NCBI RefSeq assembly: GCF_017312725.1
Contig: NZ_BOPO01000021.1
Coordinates: 1-64,000, forward strand
Reading direction: 5' to 3'
From: Actinocatenispora comari
GTDB taxonomy: Bacteria; Actinomycetota; Actinomycetes; Mycobacteriales; Micromonosporaceae
Length of the DNA: 64,000 bases
Of this stretch, positions 1 through 6,991 are shown in pieces. Made by a program: the position numbers and the translations under genes. Each line of letters begins with the position of its first letter. The first letter of the stretch is position 1. The notes under the pieces are model-generated. The model had not been told where the DNA came from. It made no database searches and worked only from the letters and a program-made list of their open reading frames with translations.

Positions 1-353
1 CGGCGCGACAAGCCCAGCCGTCGTAGCCAGCGACCCACGGTCGTGATGCTGACGGTGATGCCTTCTGCCGCCAACTCGACCGTGATCAACCGCGCGGACA
101 GCTTCCGGTGCCGGCGCAGGTCTTCGATGCGGTCCACGACCGCTTGGTCGAGTCGATGCGGGCTACGCCGTGGCCTGGAGCGCCGGTCGACCAGACCCGC
201 CTCGCCTTCGGCCCGGTACCGGTTGACCCACTTCGACAGACACTGCCGTGACACGCCTGCCTCAGCGGCCACATGCGCGATCGGACGGGTGTGGCAGCGT
301 CGGACCAGACGCAGCCTGCCGGCCGGGGTCAACGGGGCATTACGGTGGGACAC
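1..353 (-). CDS. IS481-family transposase, N-terminal part (cut by window edge)
   Basis: From a GTG at 353 the minus strand gives a continuous 117-codon reading frame that leaves the window. It contains the IS481 N-terminal pattern: a helix-turn-helix around residues 18-45 (AAEAGVSRQCLSKWVNRYRA), then GEAGLVDRRSRP, then the second HTH-like stretch ending TTVGRWLRRLGLSR. This part binds the element ends; the DDE catalytic core would lie to the left of the window. No frameshift or stop is seen in the visible part. The start is the first GTG after the non-coding terminus. Confidence 0.8.
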   Translation of the reverse strand, partial: MSHRNAPLTPAGRLRLVRRCHTRPIAHVAAEAGVSRQCLSKWVNRYRAEGEAGLVDRRSRPRRSPHRLDQAVVDRIEDLRRHRKLSARLITVELAAEGITVSITTVGRWLRRLGLSR

Positions 354-474
354 GACGGGTCTCCTCGACGGCCAGGGCGTGTTGTCAGCGCTTCACATCC
401 TGACCGCCAGGAGACCCGTCCCTGCTAGCGGCCCAACTACCTCCCCGGCGTCAACAACCTCACGAACCACAACA
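1..474 (-). mobile_element. IS481-family insertion sequence, one end only (runs off the left edge)
   Basis: The transposase N-terminus is followed outward by a non-coding end that reads TGTTGTGGTTCGTGAGG on the minus strand, starting at 474. It directly abuts GCTAGC at 475-480. IS481 elements are known to begin with TGT and to insert into and duplicate NCTAGN, which fits exactly. The other end and the second copy of the target duplication lie outside the window, so I cannot show that the element is complete. The terminus call is inference from the target match. Confidence 0.75.
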
Positions 475-480
475 GCTAGC
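475..480. other. IS481 target site GCTAGC (one copy of the likely target duplication)
   Basis: GCTAGC lies immediately outside the predicted element end. The TAG inside it is the stop codon of the flanking XRE gene (476-478 read on the minus strand), so the insertion left that reading frame intact. The second copy should flank the far end of the element outside the window. Confidence 0.55.
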
Positions 481-1369
481 CTTCCGCCACTTGATCTCCG
501 CCATCCCGAACGTCCTCCGCGATCTTCCGTAGCAACTTCAGGGAATCCGCCTGGGCGAGGGCATCGCCAGACAGCTTTTGCCAGCGCCGTAGAGCATCGT
601 CAACTTCGGCGCCGCGTTCAAGCCAGTTGCCCTGCCCCCACTGCTCCGTGTAGCCCAGTGGCGGGTGGTCCTCGTACTCAAGAACCGCGAAGCTGCCTTC
701 CATCGCAACGTGTCCGCCGATTCCGAAGGGCACGACCTGAACTTCAAGAGTTGGCAGCGCCTCGTACCTGTCTGCGATGTACTCGATCTGCCGTGCCATC
801 ACCTCACGACCCCCGACCAGGCGCCGGGTCGCCCCCTCGTCGATTACGGTCCAGAGACGGAGGCCGTCATCGAGCAGTTCGGCGCGCTGCATGCGAACAT
901 CCACCCGTTGGGTAATCGCCGCAGCATCCGCAGTGGGGTCGGTCAGCCGAATGACCTCTTCCGCGTACTCCGGCGTCTGGAGCAGGCCGTTGACGAGCCC
1001 GTGGTCGAACCATCGGACGATGGAAGCTGCCGCCTCAAGGTCGACGTATGAGCCGGCCGGTACACCCATGCCCTGCCACCAGGCTGGCTGCTTGAGGGTC
1101 TGGTGCAACAGCATCAGCTCGGCGCGCTTGCTCTCGTCGGCCTTGTAGATGGAGAGCAGGGCGAGTAGCTGAGCCTTGTTCACACTTCGGTGCGCGTGCT
1201 CCATCTGCGAGAGATGGCCCTGGCCCACACCCAGCTCGTCGGCAGCCTTCTCGCTGGTCAGCCCGGCAGCACGGCGCAGTCGCGCGAGCTGGAGCCCCAG
1301 TACGCGCTTGCGCACGGTCGGGCTGAACCGATCTGCCACGTCCTCATCGTTCCACGCCTGCGTTGCCAT
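476..1369 (-). CDS. XRE-family HTH regulator with DUF5753 (Scr1-like) domain
   Basis: A 297-aa protein. Residues ~20-75 form a Cro/C1-type HTH (LQLARLRRAAGLTSEKAADELGVGQGHLSQMEH is split around the turn at ELGVGQ). The C-terminal ~180 residues match the DUF5753 pattern found in Streptomyces Scr1-like proteins, with the typical YEALPTLEVQVVPF and YTEQWGQGNWLE regions. I chose the ATG at 1369 because AGGGG lies upstream and because conserved sequence starts there; an in-frame start further upstream at 1438 lacks support. Family members usually act with a small DUF397 protein encoded just downstream; here the downstream position is occupied by the IS481 element. It is divergent from the small-protein operon at 1487. 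Confidence 0.85.
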   Translation of the reverse strand: MATQAWNDEDVADRFSPTVRKRVLGLQLARLRRAAGLTSEKAADELGVGQGHLSQMEHAHRSVNKAQLLALLSIYKADESKRAELMLLHQTLKQPAWWQGMGVPAGSYVDLEAAASIVRWFDHGLVNGLLQTPEYAEEVIRLTDPTADAAAITQRVDVRMQRAELLDDGLRLWTVIDEGATRRLVGGREVMARQIEYIADRYEALPTLEVQVVPFGIGGHVAMEGSFAVLEYEDHPPLGYTEQWGQGNWLERGAEVDDALRRWQKLSGDALAQADSLKLLRKIAEDVRDGGDQVAEG

Positions 1370-1486
1370 CCCTAGCGACCCCTGGTGTTTGCGATATTGC
1401 TCTTGCCATACATAACAAGCAGCATGATAGCTTCTCACTCATATCGCCCGGCGCGGAGCGTCAGGCACGAGTCACGGGAGGCAGTC

Positions 1487-1753
1487 ATGTCGAGTGGGGT
1501 GGATCCGGTACGTCCCGGGTACGAGCTGGTGTTGGGGGCGACGCCGACGCCGGGCGAACGGGTGTGGTTGACCAACCGGGCGGGCGACCAGTTCACCTAC
1601 CGATCGCGCTGGTACCAGGTGATCCGGGTGGACGACGCCTGGCTGCCGGGCCACTCGTACCTGGTCGGTTTCTATCCGGAGTCGCCGCGCGAGATCCGCC
1701 GCGAGTACGTCATCGACGGCGGCGTCCGGGTGGAACGGCGGTGCCAGCCGTGA
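1487..1753 (+). CDS. small barrel-like protein A1 (88 aa), function unknown
   Basis: A short protein with a predicted all-beta pattern: GERVWLTN, then a Trp-Tyr strand (RWYQVIRVDD), a Gly-rich turn (LPGHSYLVGFYP) and a final VIDGGVRVERR strand. The same spacing recurs in the proteins at 1750, 3243 and 17458, which suggests an SH3-like small barrel family (inference). No catalytic motif or signal peptide is visible. The ATG has a good ribosome site (GGGAGG at 1476-1481). It is the first gene of a coupled trio and diverges from the XRE gene at 476-1369 across 117 bp. Confidence 0.75.
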   Translation: MSSGVDPVRPGYELVLGATPTPGERVWLTNRAGDQFTYRSRWYQVIRVDDAWLPGHSYLVGFYPESPREIRREYVIDGGVRVERRCQP

Positions 1754-1995
1754 CGACGACCCCACAACCCACCGACCGTGGCGCGGACCAACCGCGGCCC
1801 GGCGACCACGTCTTCATCTGCCCGACCGCGGGCATCCACGGCCACGGTTGCTGGTGGGCGCGGGTCGTGTCGGTGCTTCCGGCGTTGGTCGAGGGCGCCG
1901 TCTACCTGCGGGTCGTCCCGTCCGACGACGACCAGGCGCCGGTACGAGTCTTCTACGCGCGCACCGCCACCCTGCTGATCCGGCGGCGGTCGTGA
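1750..1995 (+). CDS. small barrel-like protein A2 with HGHG motif (81 aa), function unknown
   Basis: Starts at a GTG that overlaps the stop of the previous gene (GTGA at 1750-1753), so translation is probably coupled. Key visible pattern: GDHVFICPTAGIHGHGCWWA, then VYLRVVPSDDD and VRVFYAR. The protein at 3243-3491 shares VFI-P-AG-HGHG--WA, Y-RV and VR-FY-R at matching spacing, so the two are clear paralogues. The His-Gly-His-Gly turn could bind metal, but this is speculation. No family I can name. Confidence 0.7.
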   Translation: MTTTPQPTDRGADQPRPGDHVFICPTAGIHGHGCWWARVVSVLPALVEGAVYLRVVPSDDDQAPVRVFYARTATLLIRRRS

Positions 1996-2075
1996 CCGTC
2001 TCGATCGCCCTCGGCTGGCTGTTCACCCTGGTACTGGCGTTCGTGCTCGGCGCCGCCCACTCGCACCGCCGCTGA
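1992..2075 (+). CDS. 27-aa single-pass membrane peptide
   Basis: A GTG at 1992 overlaps the upstream stop (GTGA), continuing the coupled series. The product is a short N-terminus, about 20 hydrophobic residues (IALGWLFTLVLAFVLGAA) and a basic HSHRR end, the profile of a single-pass small membrane protein. It is too short for standard gene finders. Support comes from the overlap and from the fact that its 3' half is preserved in the duplicated remnant at 3572-3613. The function is unknown; it may anchor or partner the two small barrel proteins upstream. Confidence 0.45.
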   Translation: MTVSIALGWLFTLVLAFVLGAAHSHRR

Positions 2076-2164
2076 ACCCCGGGCATCGACATCGCGCTTT
2101 CGACGGCCATCGGCACTGTCCGATTCGGAACGCCCGAGACCCGCCGGGCCAAGGTCCCGAGGGT

Positions 2165-2819
2165 CTATCCGTTGAGGACGGCTGAGCCGTCGAGCAACAG
2201 GTGCAGCGCCTGCCGATCGAGCCGCAGCTCCGTGTCCAGCCGATCGCAGATCGAGGCGCAGTAAGCTCCCGCTGCCTGCACCCGGGAGTCCGCGACGACC
2301 TGCTCCAGCTCCTCGTCCTCGCCGGGGAAGGCGACGTCCTCGAACATGTCCAGTGACACGTTCTGGATGACGGGGAACAGGGCGTGTTCCATCCACGGAC
2401 CGACGCGCTGGGCCGGATCCGACGCAATATCGAGTGGACTGCTCAAGCAGATGATCGCCGAGTTGAGCAGTTGACTCACGTCGTAATCCGTCGGGCTCTC
2501 GGCTCGCGCCAGGACTGCCGCGACGTCATTGCCGACGCGGCCGTTCACGATGAAGTGCAGCGACAGACGACTCGCCTCGTCGAACCAGTGAGCCCACGCC
2601 GATGCCTCGGACTCGCTGAGCTCCGCCCGCAAGCCGGTGCCCAACAGCCAGAACACCGCGGCGCGTCGCCTGGGCGTCAGCCGCTCCACCCGTTCAGCCA
2701 GATCGTCCAGCAAGTCGGCGTAACTCACGTCTATCCCGTCGAGGCTCCAGGTCAACGCCAGATGTTCTTCAGCGCATCGCCGTCGGCTCAGGGAGGCGAG
2801 CGGCGTAGTCCGGGTCAAG
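2165..2819 (-). CDS. hypothetical protein, downstream partner of a GntR regulator
   Basis: About 217 aa, helical by appearance and acidic (GEDEELEQVV near the C-terminus), with no membrane segment, signal peptide or motif I recognise. It lies 24 bp after the GntR gene on the same strand and is probably co-transcribed with it. The start is uncertain: a TTG at 2819 is the first plausible codon, but it has no clear ribosome site. An AGGAG overlaps the GntR stop codon, so a non-canonical start a little upstream is also possible. The C-terminal boundary (stop at 2165) is firm. Confidence 0.6.
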
Positions 2820-2843
2820 CGTCGTCGCAGGCCGGTCGTGCTC

Positions 2844-3074
2844 CTACGGCTTGACGTAGGTTCCCTTGCCGTTGGTCGTCTCGGCGATGCCTTCGGCGAC
2901 GAGGTGCTGCAAGGCATGTCGTACCGTGCCGCGGGCTACCCCGAACTCCTGCTGCAGGCTGACTTCGGACGGAAGCCGGCCGCCCTTGCGGTACGTCCCG
3001 TCCTCGATCCGAGCAACCAGCACATCGACCAACTGCCGCCAGAGCGGCGTACTGATGTCGGGATCCAGGGTCAT
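2844..3074 (-). CDS. short GntR-family regulator (DNA-binding domain only)
   Basis: 76 aa, essentially only the GntR winged helix: PLWRQLVDVLVARIEDG, then LPSEVSLQQEFGVARGTVRHAL and the wing NGKGTYV. A classic GntR has a further 150 or more residues for ligand binding, and this protein has none. The ATG at 3074 has no Shine-Dalgarno; a TAGCGT box ends 6 nt before it, suggesting a leaderless transcript. Three GACAGG repeats sit in its upstream region. It diverges from the small barrel gene at 3243. Confidence 0.85.
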   Translation of the reverse strand: MTLDPDISTPLWRQLVDVLVARIEDGTYRKGGRLPSEVSLQQEFGVARGTVRHALQHLVAEGIAETTNGKGTYVKP

Positions 3075-3080
3075 GATCCA

Positions 3081-3086
3081 ACGCTA
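3081..3086 (-). promoter_or_regulatory. -10 box of a likely leaderless gntR promoter
   Basis: On the minus strand TAGCGT is followed by 6 nt and then the ATG of the GntR gene, the spacing expected when transcription starts at the start codon. No ribosome site is present. A GACAGG repeat directly abuts the box, so a bound protein there would block the promoter. Confidence 0.45.
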
Positions 3087-3142
3087 GACAGGCGTGCCGA
3101 CCTGCATCATCGCTGAGACAGGTGTAGGGCACCATGGACAGG
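3087..3142. promoter_or_regulatory. three GACAGG direct repeats, candidate operator
   Basis: GACAGG occurs at 3087-3092, 3117-3122 and 3137-3142, all in the same orientation, between the divergent GntR gene and the small barrel gene at 3243. The starts are 30 and 20 bp apart, roughly whole helical turns. This suggests a cooperative binding site for the GntR protein (inference). Confidence 0.4.
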
Positions 3143-3242
3143 TAGGTATAGGTCGCGTACGGTAGCCGGTAGCCCACAGAGCAGGCACCTGTCGCTGGCG
3201 AGCAGCAATGGGTGCCCTGACCGGAAACGGAGGCTCCGGCCA

Positions 3243-3491
3243 ATGACCCGCTCCACGGTCCACCGCACCGCCAAAACTCCCCCCGCAGGCTCCGAAGTGT
3301 TCATCTCACCCGCGGCCGGCGTGCACGGGCACGGCTCCTTCTGGGCGCTGCTGGTGTCCAGCACCGACGGACTCGTACCCGGCCACGCGTATGTCCGCGT
3401 CTGCCGCACCGAGGACGTGGACGGTGATGCCACCGTCCGTACCTTCTACGTCCGGCTGTCGGGCCTACTAGTGCGGGACCCGAGCCGATGA
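3243..3491 (+). CDS. small barrel-like protein C with HGHG motif (82 aa), paralogue of 1750-1995
   Basis: Shares with the protein at 1750-1995 the pattern VFI-P-AG-HGHG--WA (here EVFISPAAGVHGHGSFWA), Y-RV and VR-FY-R, ending LLVRDPSR. The ATG has GGAGG about 10 nt upstream. It is transcribed divergently from the GntR gene at 2844-3074 across 168 bp. No membrane segment or catalytic motif is seen. Function is unknown; the family is described further under findings. Confidence 0.7.
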   Translation: MTRSTVHRTAKTPPAGSEVFISPAAGVHGHGSFWALLVSSTDGLVPGHAYVRVCRTEDVDGDATVRTFYVRLSGLLVRDPSR

Positions 3492-3525
3492 GCATCGGTA
3501 CCGCTCGGGCCTGCCACTCGTCCTC

Positions 3526-3613
3526 CTACCGATCGCGCTGGTACCAGGTGATCCGGGTGGACGACGCCTGGCTGGCGTTCGTGCTCGGCGCTGCCCACTC
3601 GCACCGCCGCTGA
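3526..3613 (+). pseudogene. chimeric remnant of the 1487-2075 operon
   Basis: 3526-3574 is identical to 1597-1645 (inside small barrel gene A1). 3572-3613 matches 2034-2075 (the 3' end of the 27-aa peptide, including its stop) with one difference (3592). The two source segments share the triplet CTG at the junction. This is what is left after duplication of the operon and deletion of about 390 bp between short matches. It is not expected to encode a functional product. Confidence 0.8.
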
Positions 3614-3699
3614 GCCGTCGCATCGTCGATCAGGGCGCGACAATCACGCAGCTCGCGCCACCGTTCGCCGTCCGAGAAGGATGCTGCGAGCGCGAGCAG

Positions 3700-3849
3700 G
3701 TGGCGGCACGGGTGCTGTTGGCCCATCCCCGCGCCGTACCGCTGCTCGCCACCTACCCGGTACCGACTCCCCCGTCCGCCCCGGCCGACTACTACGACCG
3801 CTGGTTCACCGCCGGCCTTACTGCCCTCGTCCACGGCTTCACCACCTGA
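3700..3849 (+). pseudogene. remnant resembling the C-terminus of a TetR-type regulator
   Basis: From a GTG at 3700 a 49-aa frame reads LLAHPRAVPLLATYPVP, then ADYYDRWFTAGLTALVHGF, resembling the C-terminal helices of TetR/AcrR regulators. The frame is open upstream for at least 50 bases with no credible start and no complete HTH. I read it as a truncated gene; it could be chance similarity. The rest of 3614-3912 shows nothing else I can support. Confidence 0.35.
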
Positions 3850-3912
3850 CCCGGAAAGCGGTGCTTGCCGATGGTGTCCTTCGGCATCTGGACCGCTCCG
3901 CCAGCCGCCCGT

Positions 3913-4425
3913 TCAGGCGAGCGTCCAGTGTCGGCTGTGCCAGGTGTCGAACGGGTGCAGGCCCGCGATCTCCGAGCCCGCCGCCCGCAGGCCCGCCGAG
4001 AACTCGGTGGTCAGCCGGGTGAACAGCTCCCCCAGCCGGGCCGCGCCCACGTGCTCGACGTCGGGCGACGGCGTGAAGCTGGTCCTGGAGCGGCACCGGA
4101 GCACGTATGCCTCGGCCGACCGTTCGAAGGTGACGCTTCGCTCCACTCCCTGAGAGTAGAAGTCGACCTCACCGAGTCCGTGCGTCGCCAGCCCGTCGAG
4201 CAGTTCCGGCAGCTGCTCGACCAGGGTCGACATGTCGTACGGCACGTCGAAGCCCCAGTCGTCCCGACCGAACCCACCGATGTGGAACGTGTAACCGACT
4301 TCGGCGAGGACCGCGCAGCCGCGCATCGCCAGGTATTCGTGGTCGTGCCGGTCCTCCAACGGCTCGGCCACCAGGTTCGAGGGGGAAAGCCGTGCCGGAC
4401 GAGACAGGCCGAAGTCGAACGGCAC
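3913..4425 (-). CDS. hypothetical protein, 170 aa
   Basis: A soluble-looking protein with no signal peptide or membrane segment. Visible landmarks are DHEYLAMRG, YTFHIGGFGRDDWGF and SRHWTLA at the end. The GTG at 4425 is preferred because GGGAGG (4435-4440) precedes it at the right distance. It follows the MFS gene by 46 bp on the same strand, so the two may be co-transcribed. I recognise no family. Confidence 0.65.
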   Translation of the reverse strand: MPFDFGLSRPARLSPSNLVAEPLEDRHDHEYLAMRGCAVLAEVGYTFHIGGFGRDDWGFDVPYDMSTLVEQLPELLDGLATHGLGEVDFYSQGVERSVTFERSAEAYVLRCRSRTSFTPSPDVEHVGAARLGELFTRLTTEFSAGLRAAGSEIAGLHPFDTWHSRHWTLA

Positions 4426-4471
4426 TCGACCGCACCTCCCCACTTGGCGCACGCGACCAGGGAATCGTCCC

Positions 4472-5695
4472 TCAGCCCGCGGCACCGGACGTCGGCAGGC
4501 GGGCGGTGCGGTAGGGGGAGAGGGTCATGGCGAGGGCGGCGGCGGTGTAGATCGCGGTGGCGACGGCGAAGGCGGGGCGGTAGCCGAGGTGGTCGCCGAG
4601 GACGCCGCCGAGCGGGGCGCCGACGGTGCGCAGGCCCCAGTTCATCGAGCGGATCGTGGCGTTCATCCTGCCCTGCAACGCATCCGGGGTGACGGTCTGC
4701 CGGTACGCGGACTCCATCGGGCCGTCGATGCCCATGCCGAGGCCGAACAACGCCTGCCCGGCCAGCGCGACGACCCAGCCCAGCGCGCCGGTCGGCGGGA
4801 CCAGCGCCACCAGCCCGAACGCGAGCGGCGACACCCAGCGGCCGACGACCACGGTGCCGCCGGCGCCGATGCGGTGACCCAGCCGTACGCCGAGGGTGTT
4901 GCCGACGACGCCGCCGACGCCGGCCACGGCGAGGGTGACGCCGAGCCCGACCGAGCCGAGCCCGGCCTGCCGCAGCACGTACGGCGCCCACAGCGTGCTC
5001 GCCATCGCGGTGGCGACGAACCACACGTGGGTGCCGAGCGCGTACGGGGCGAGGGTGCGGTGCCGGTAGACGAACCGCAGCCCCTCGGCCAGTTCGGTAC
5101 GGATCCGCCGGCGGCCGGCGCGGTCCGGCACCGGTTCGGGCGTCCGGATGCTCGCCACCAGCGCCCCGGAGACCAGGTACGACGCGGCGTCGACCAGCAC
5201 CGCGAGCGGCGCGCCGATCAGCCGGACCAGACCGCCGGCGATCGCCGGACCGACCGTCTGCGCGGCGATCCCGCTGCGTTCCAGCGCCACGTTGGCCCGG
5301 GTCAGGTCGGCGGCCGGGACCAGCCGCGGCAGGTACGCCTGGTTCGCAGCGGTGCCGAGCAGCGACAGCACCCCGAACGGCAGCAGGAACACCACGACGA
5401 CCCAGACCCGCAGCAGCCCGAGCGCGGCGAGCACCGGGATGGCGAGCAGCAGCGCACCACGGCCGAGGTCGGTGGCGGCGATCAGCCCGCGACGCCGGTG
5501 CCGGTCGATGAACACCCCGGCGAGCAGCCCGAACAGCAGGTACGGCAGCCACTGGGCGGCACCGACGATGCCCAGTTCGGTGGCCGACGCGGACAGCGTG
5601 ACGACCAGCAACACCTGCAACGCGACCCCGGTGACGTACGAGCCGAAGCCGGAGACGGTCGCCGCCGTCCACACCCGCCCGAACCCGCCGCCCAC
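4472..5695 (-). CDS. MFS exporter (MFS_3/EntS-like)
   Basis: About 407 aa with roughly 12 hydrophobic segments. Features typical of MFS_3 exporters include a first helix running GSYVTGVALQVLLVVTL, the cytoplasmic loop FIDRHRRRGLIAATDLGRG between helices 2 and 3, and GPAIAGGLV in helix 5. The family exports siderophores, drugs or macrolides; the substrate here is unknown. The start is uncertain: the GTG at 5695 has a G-rich stretch too close upstream, and an internal GTG a few codons later is possible. It may form a unit with the hypothetical gene at 3913 and lies downstream of an AraC-type regulator. Confidence 0.8.
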   Translation of the reverse strand: MGGGFGRVWTAATVSGFGSYVTGVALQVLLVVTLSASATELGIVGAAQWLPYLLFGLLAGVFIDRHRRRGLIAATDLGRGALLLAIPVLAALGLLRVWVVVVFLLPFGVLSLLGTAANQAYLPRLVPAADLTRANVALERSGIAAQTVGPAIAGGLVRLIGAPLAVLVDAASYLVSGALVASIRTPEPVPDRAGRRRIRTELAEGLRFVYRHRTLAPYALGTHVWFVATAMASTLWAPYVLRQAGLGSVGLGVTLAVAGVGGVVGNTLGVRLGHRIGAGGTVVVGRWVSPLAFGLVALVPPTGALGWVVALAGQALFGLGMGIDGPMESAYRQTVTPDALQGRMNATIRSMNWGLRTVGAPLGGVLGDHLGYRPAFAVATAIYTAAALAMTLSPYRTARLPTSGAAG

Positions 5696-5717
5696 TCCCC
5701 TATGATCCCGACCCGGA

Positions 5718-5848
5718 AGTCCCGCGCTCCGCGAGGCCCCGGTCGACACCGACGGCCGAGGGACCACGATGCCGAGGGTCGGAGTCCCGCGCTGCGCGCG
5801 GCCCCGATCGACACCGACAGCCGAGGTACCGCGATGCCGAGGGATCGG
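5718..5848. repeat. two tandem copies of a ~65-bp unit
   Basis: Copy 1 (5718-5782) and copy 2 (5783-5848) both run AGTCCCGCGCT...GCCCCG-TCGACACCGAC-GCCGAGG--ACC-CGATGCCGAGGG with scattered substitutions. They occupy the space between the AraC-type gene and the MFS gene, upstream of the MFS start. They could hold duplicated regulator binding sites (inference). Confidence 0.7.
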
Positions 5849-5945
5849 GGCCGGCGCCAGCGACAGCGGCCGCCGGCCACGGCGGTCCGGCGGCAGGACG
5901 GCTCGGCCGTCGACGGTGCGGCCCAGCGGTCGGCGATGCGACGGC

Positions 5946-6782
5946 TCAGCGGTACCGGGTGGGCCAGGCGATGTGGTCGAGGGCGAGGAACGGGGACGCC
6001 GCAACCTCGGTCGGGGTGGTGCCGGCGAACGAGGCCACGTCCCGGTGCAGGTGCGACTGGTCGACGTAGCCGCAGTCGATGGCGGCCGACGCGGCGGGAT
6101 GGCCCGCGGCGAGGCGGTGCACCGCGCGGTCGAACCGGATCAGCTGCCCGGCCCGCTTCGGGGTGATGCCGACCTGCGCGCCGAACCGGGACCACAGCCG
6201 GGTACGGCTCCAGCCGACCTCGGCGGCGAGCCGGTCGACCCGCACCCGGCCACCGGTGGCGGTCAGCCGCCGCCAGCAGTGCGCGACCTCGGGGTCGACG
6301 GTACGCACCGCGTCGCGGTGCCGGCGCTCCAGCGCGGCGGCGACGATCGCGAACCGGTCCGGCCACGTACGGGCGGCCCGCAACCGCTCCTGGATGCGTA
6401 CCGCCTCGCGGCCCCACAGGTCGTCCAGGGCGACAACCGCGCCGCGCAGGTCGGCGGTGGCGCCGAGCAGCGGGTACCCCAGCAGCGGGGAGAGCCGCAG
6501 CTGGAGGCACTCGGAGCGGCCGGCGAGGCCCCGGCCGCGGGCCCGGACGGGTGCGAGCCCGGCCACGACGCGCTCGCGCTGCCGGGCGCCACCGGCGTCC
6601 TCGACCACGAACGGCCGCTCGCCGAGGTCGAACAGTACGGTCAGCGCCGGGTGCGGCACCAGCGCGATGTCGCCGTACTCGTTCGCCTCGTCGCCGTAGC
6701 CGGCCATCGCGACGCCGGGCCGGGCGTAGGTGGCGATGCGCCACCGCGGTGCCCGGGCCGTGCGTCGCCGGTGTCCACCCAT
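5946..6782 (-). CDS. AraC-family transcriptional regulator
   Basis: 278 aa. The C-terminal ~100 residues are the AraC double HTH: RVDRLAAEVGWSRTRLWSRF, then a PKRAGQLIRFDRAV linker helix, and SAAIDCGYVDQSHLHRDVASFAGTTPTE. The N-terminal part resembles the ligand-sensing half of actinobacterial AraC regulators (ALTVLFDLGERPFVV). The ATG at 6782 is preferred because GGAG lies 6 nt upstream. It sits upstream of the MFS gene on the same strand, which it may control. Behind its start lies the GACCG-rich tract. Confidence 0.85.
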   Translation of the reverse strand: MGGHRRRTARAPRWRIATYARPGVAMAGYGDEANEYGDIALVPHPALTVLFDLGERPFVVEDAGGARQRERVVAGLAPVRARGRGLAGRSECLQLRLSPLLGYPLLGATADLRGAVVALDDLWGREAVRIQERLRAARTWPDRFAIVAAALERRHRDAVRTVDPEVAHCWRRLTATGGRVRVDRLAAEVGWSRTRLWSRFGAQVGITPKRAGQLIRFDRAVHRLAAGHPAASAAIDCGYVDQSHLHRDVASFAGTTPTEVAASPFLALDHIAWPTRYR

Positions 6783-6832
6783 CCGCATCTCCGTGCTTCC
6801 TCGCCGGGCCCGGGGCCCGGCGCCGGCATCGC

Positions 6833-6945
6833 CCCGACCCGCCCGACCCGCCCCGACCGGCCCGACCGGACGGGCCCGACCGGACCGACCCGACCGGACC
6901 GACCGGACCGACCGGCCCGACCGGCCCGACCCGAACCGGCCTGGC
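6833..6945. repeat. degenerate CCGAC/GACCG microsatellite
   Basis: About 110 bp built almost wholly of CCGACC, CCGGACCGA and related 5-6 bp units with drift. It lies between the AraC-type gene and the 3' end of the esterase gene and encodes nothing credible. It probably arose by replication slippage. Confidence 0.75.
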
Positions 6946-6991
6946 CCTGCCCGAACCGGCCCCCGACAGGAACCGACCGCCACGGTCAGTA

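Noticed and set aside
6833-6945. Possible CRISPR
   Set aside because: The unit is 5-6 bp with no spacers; it is a microsatellite.
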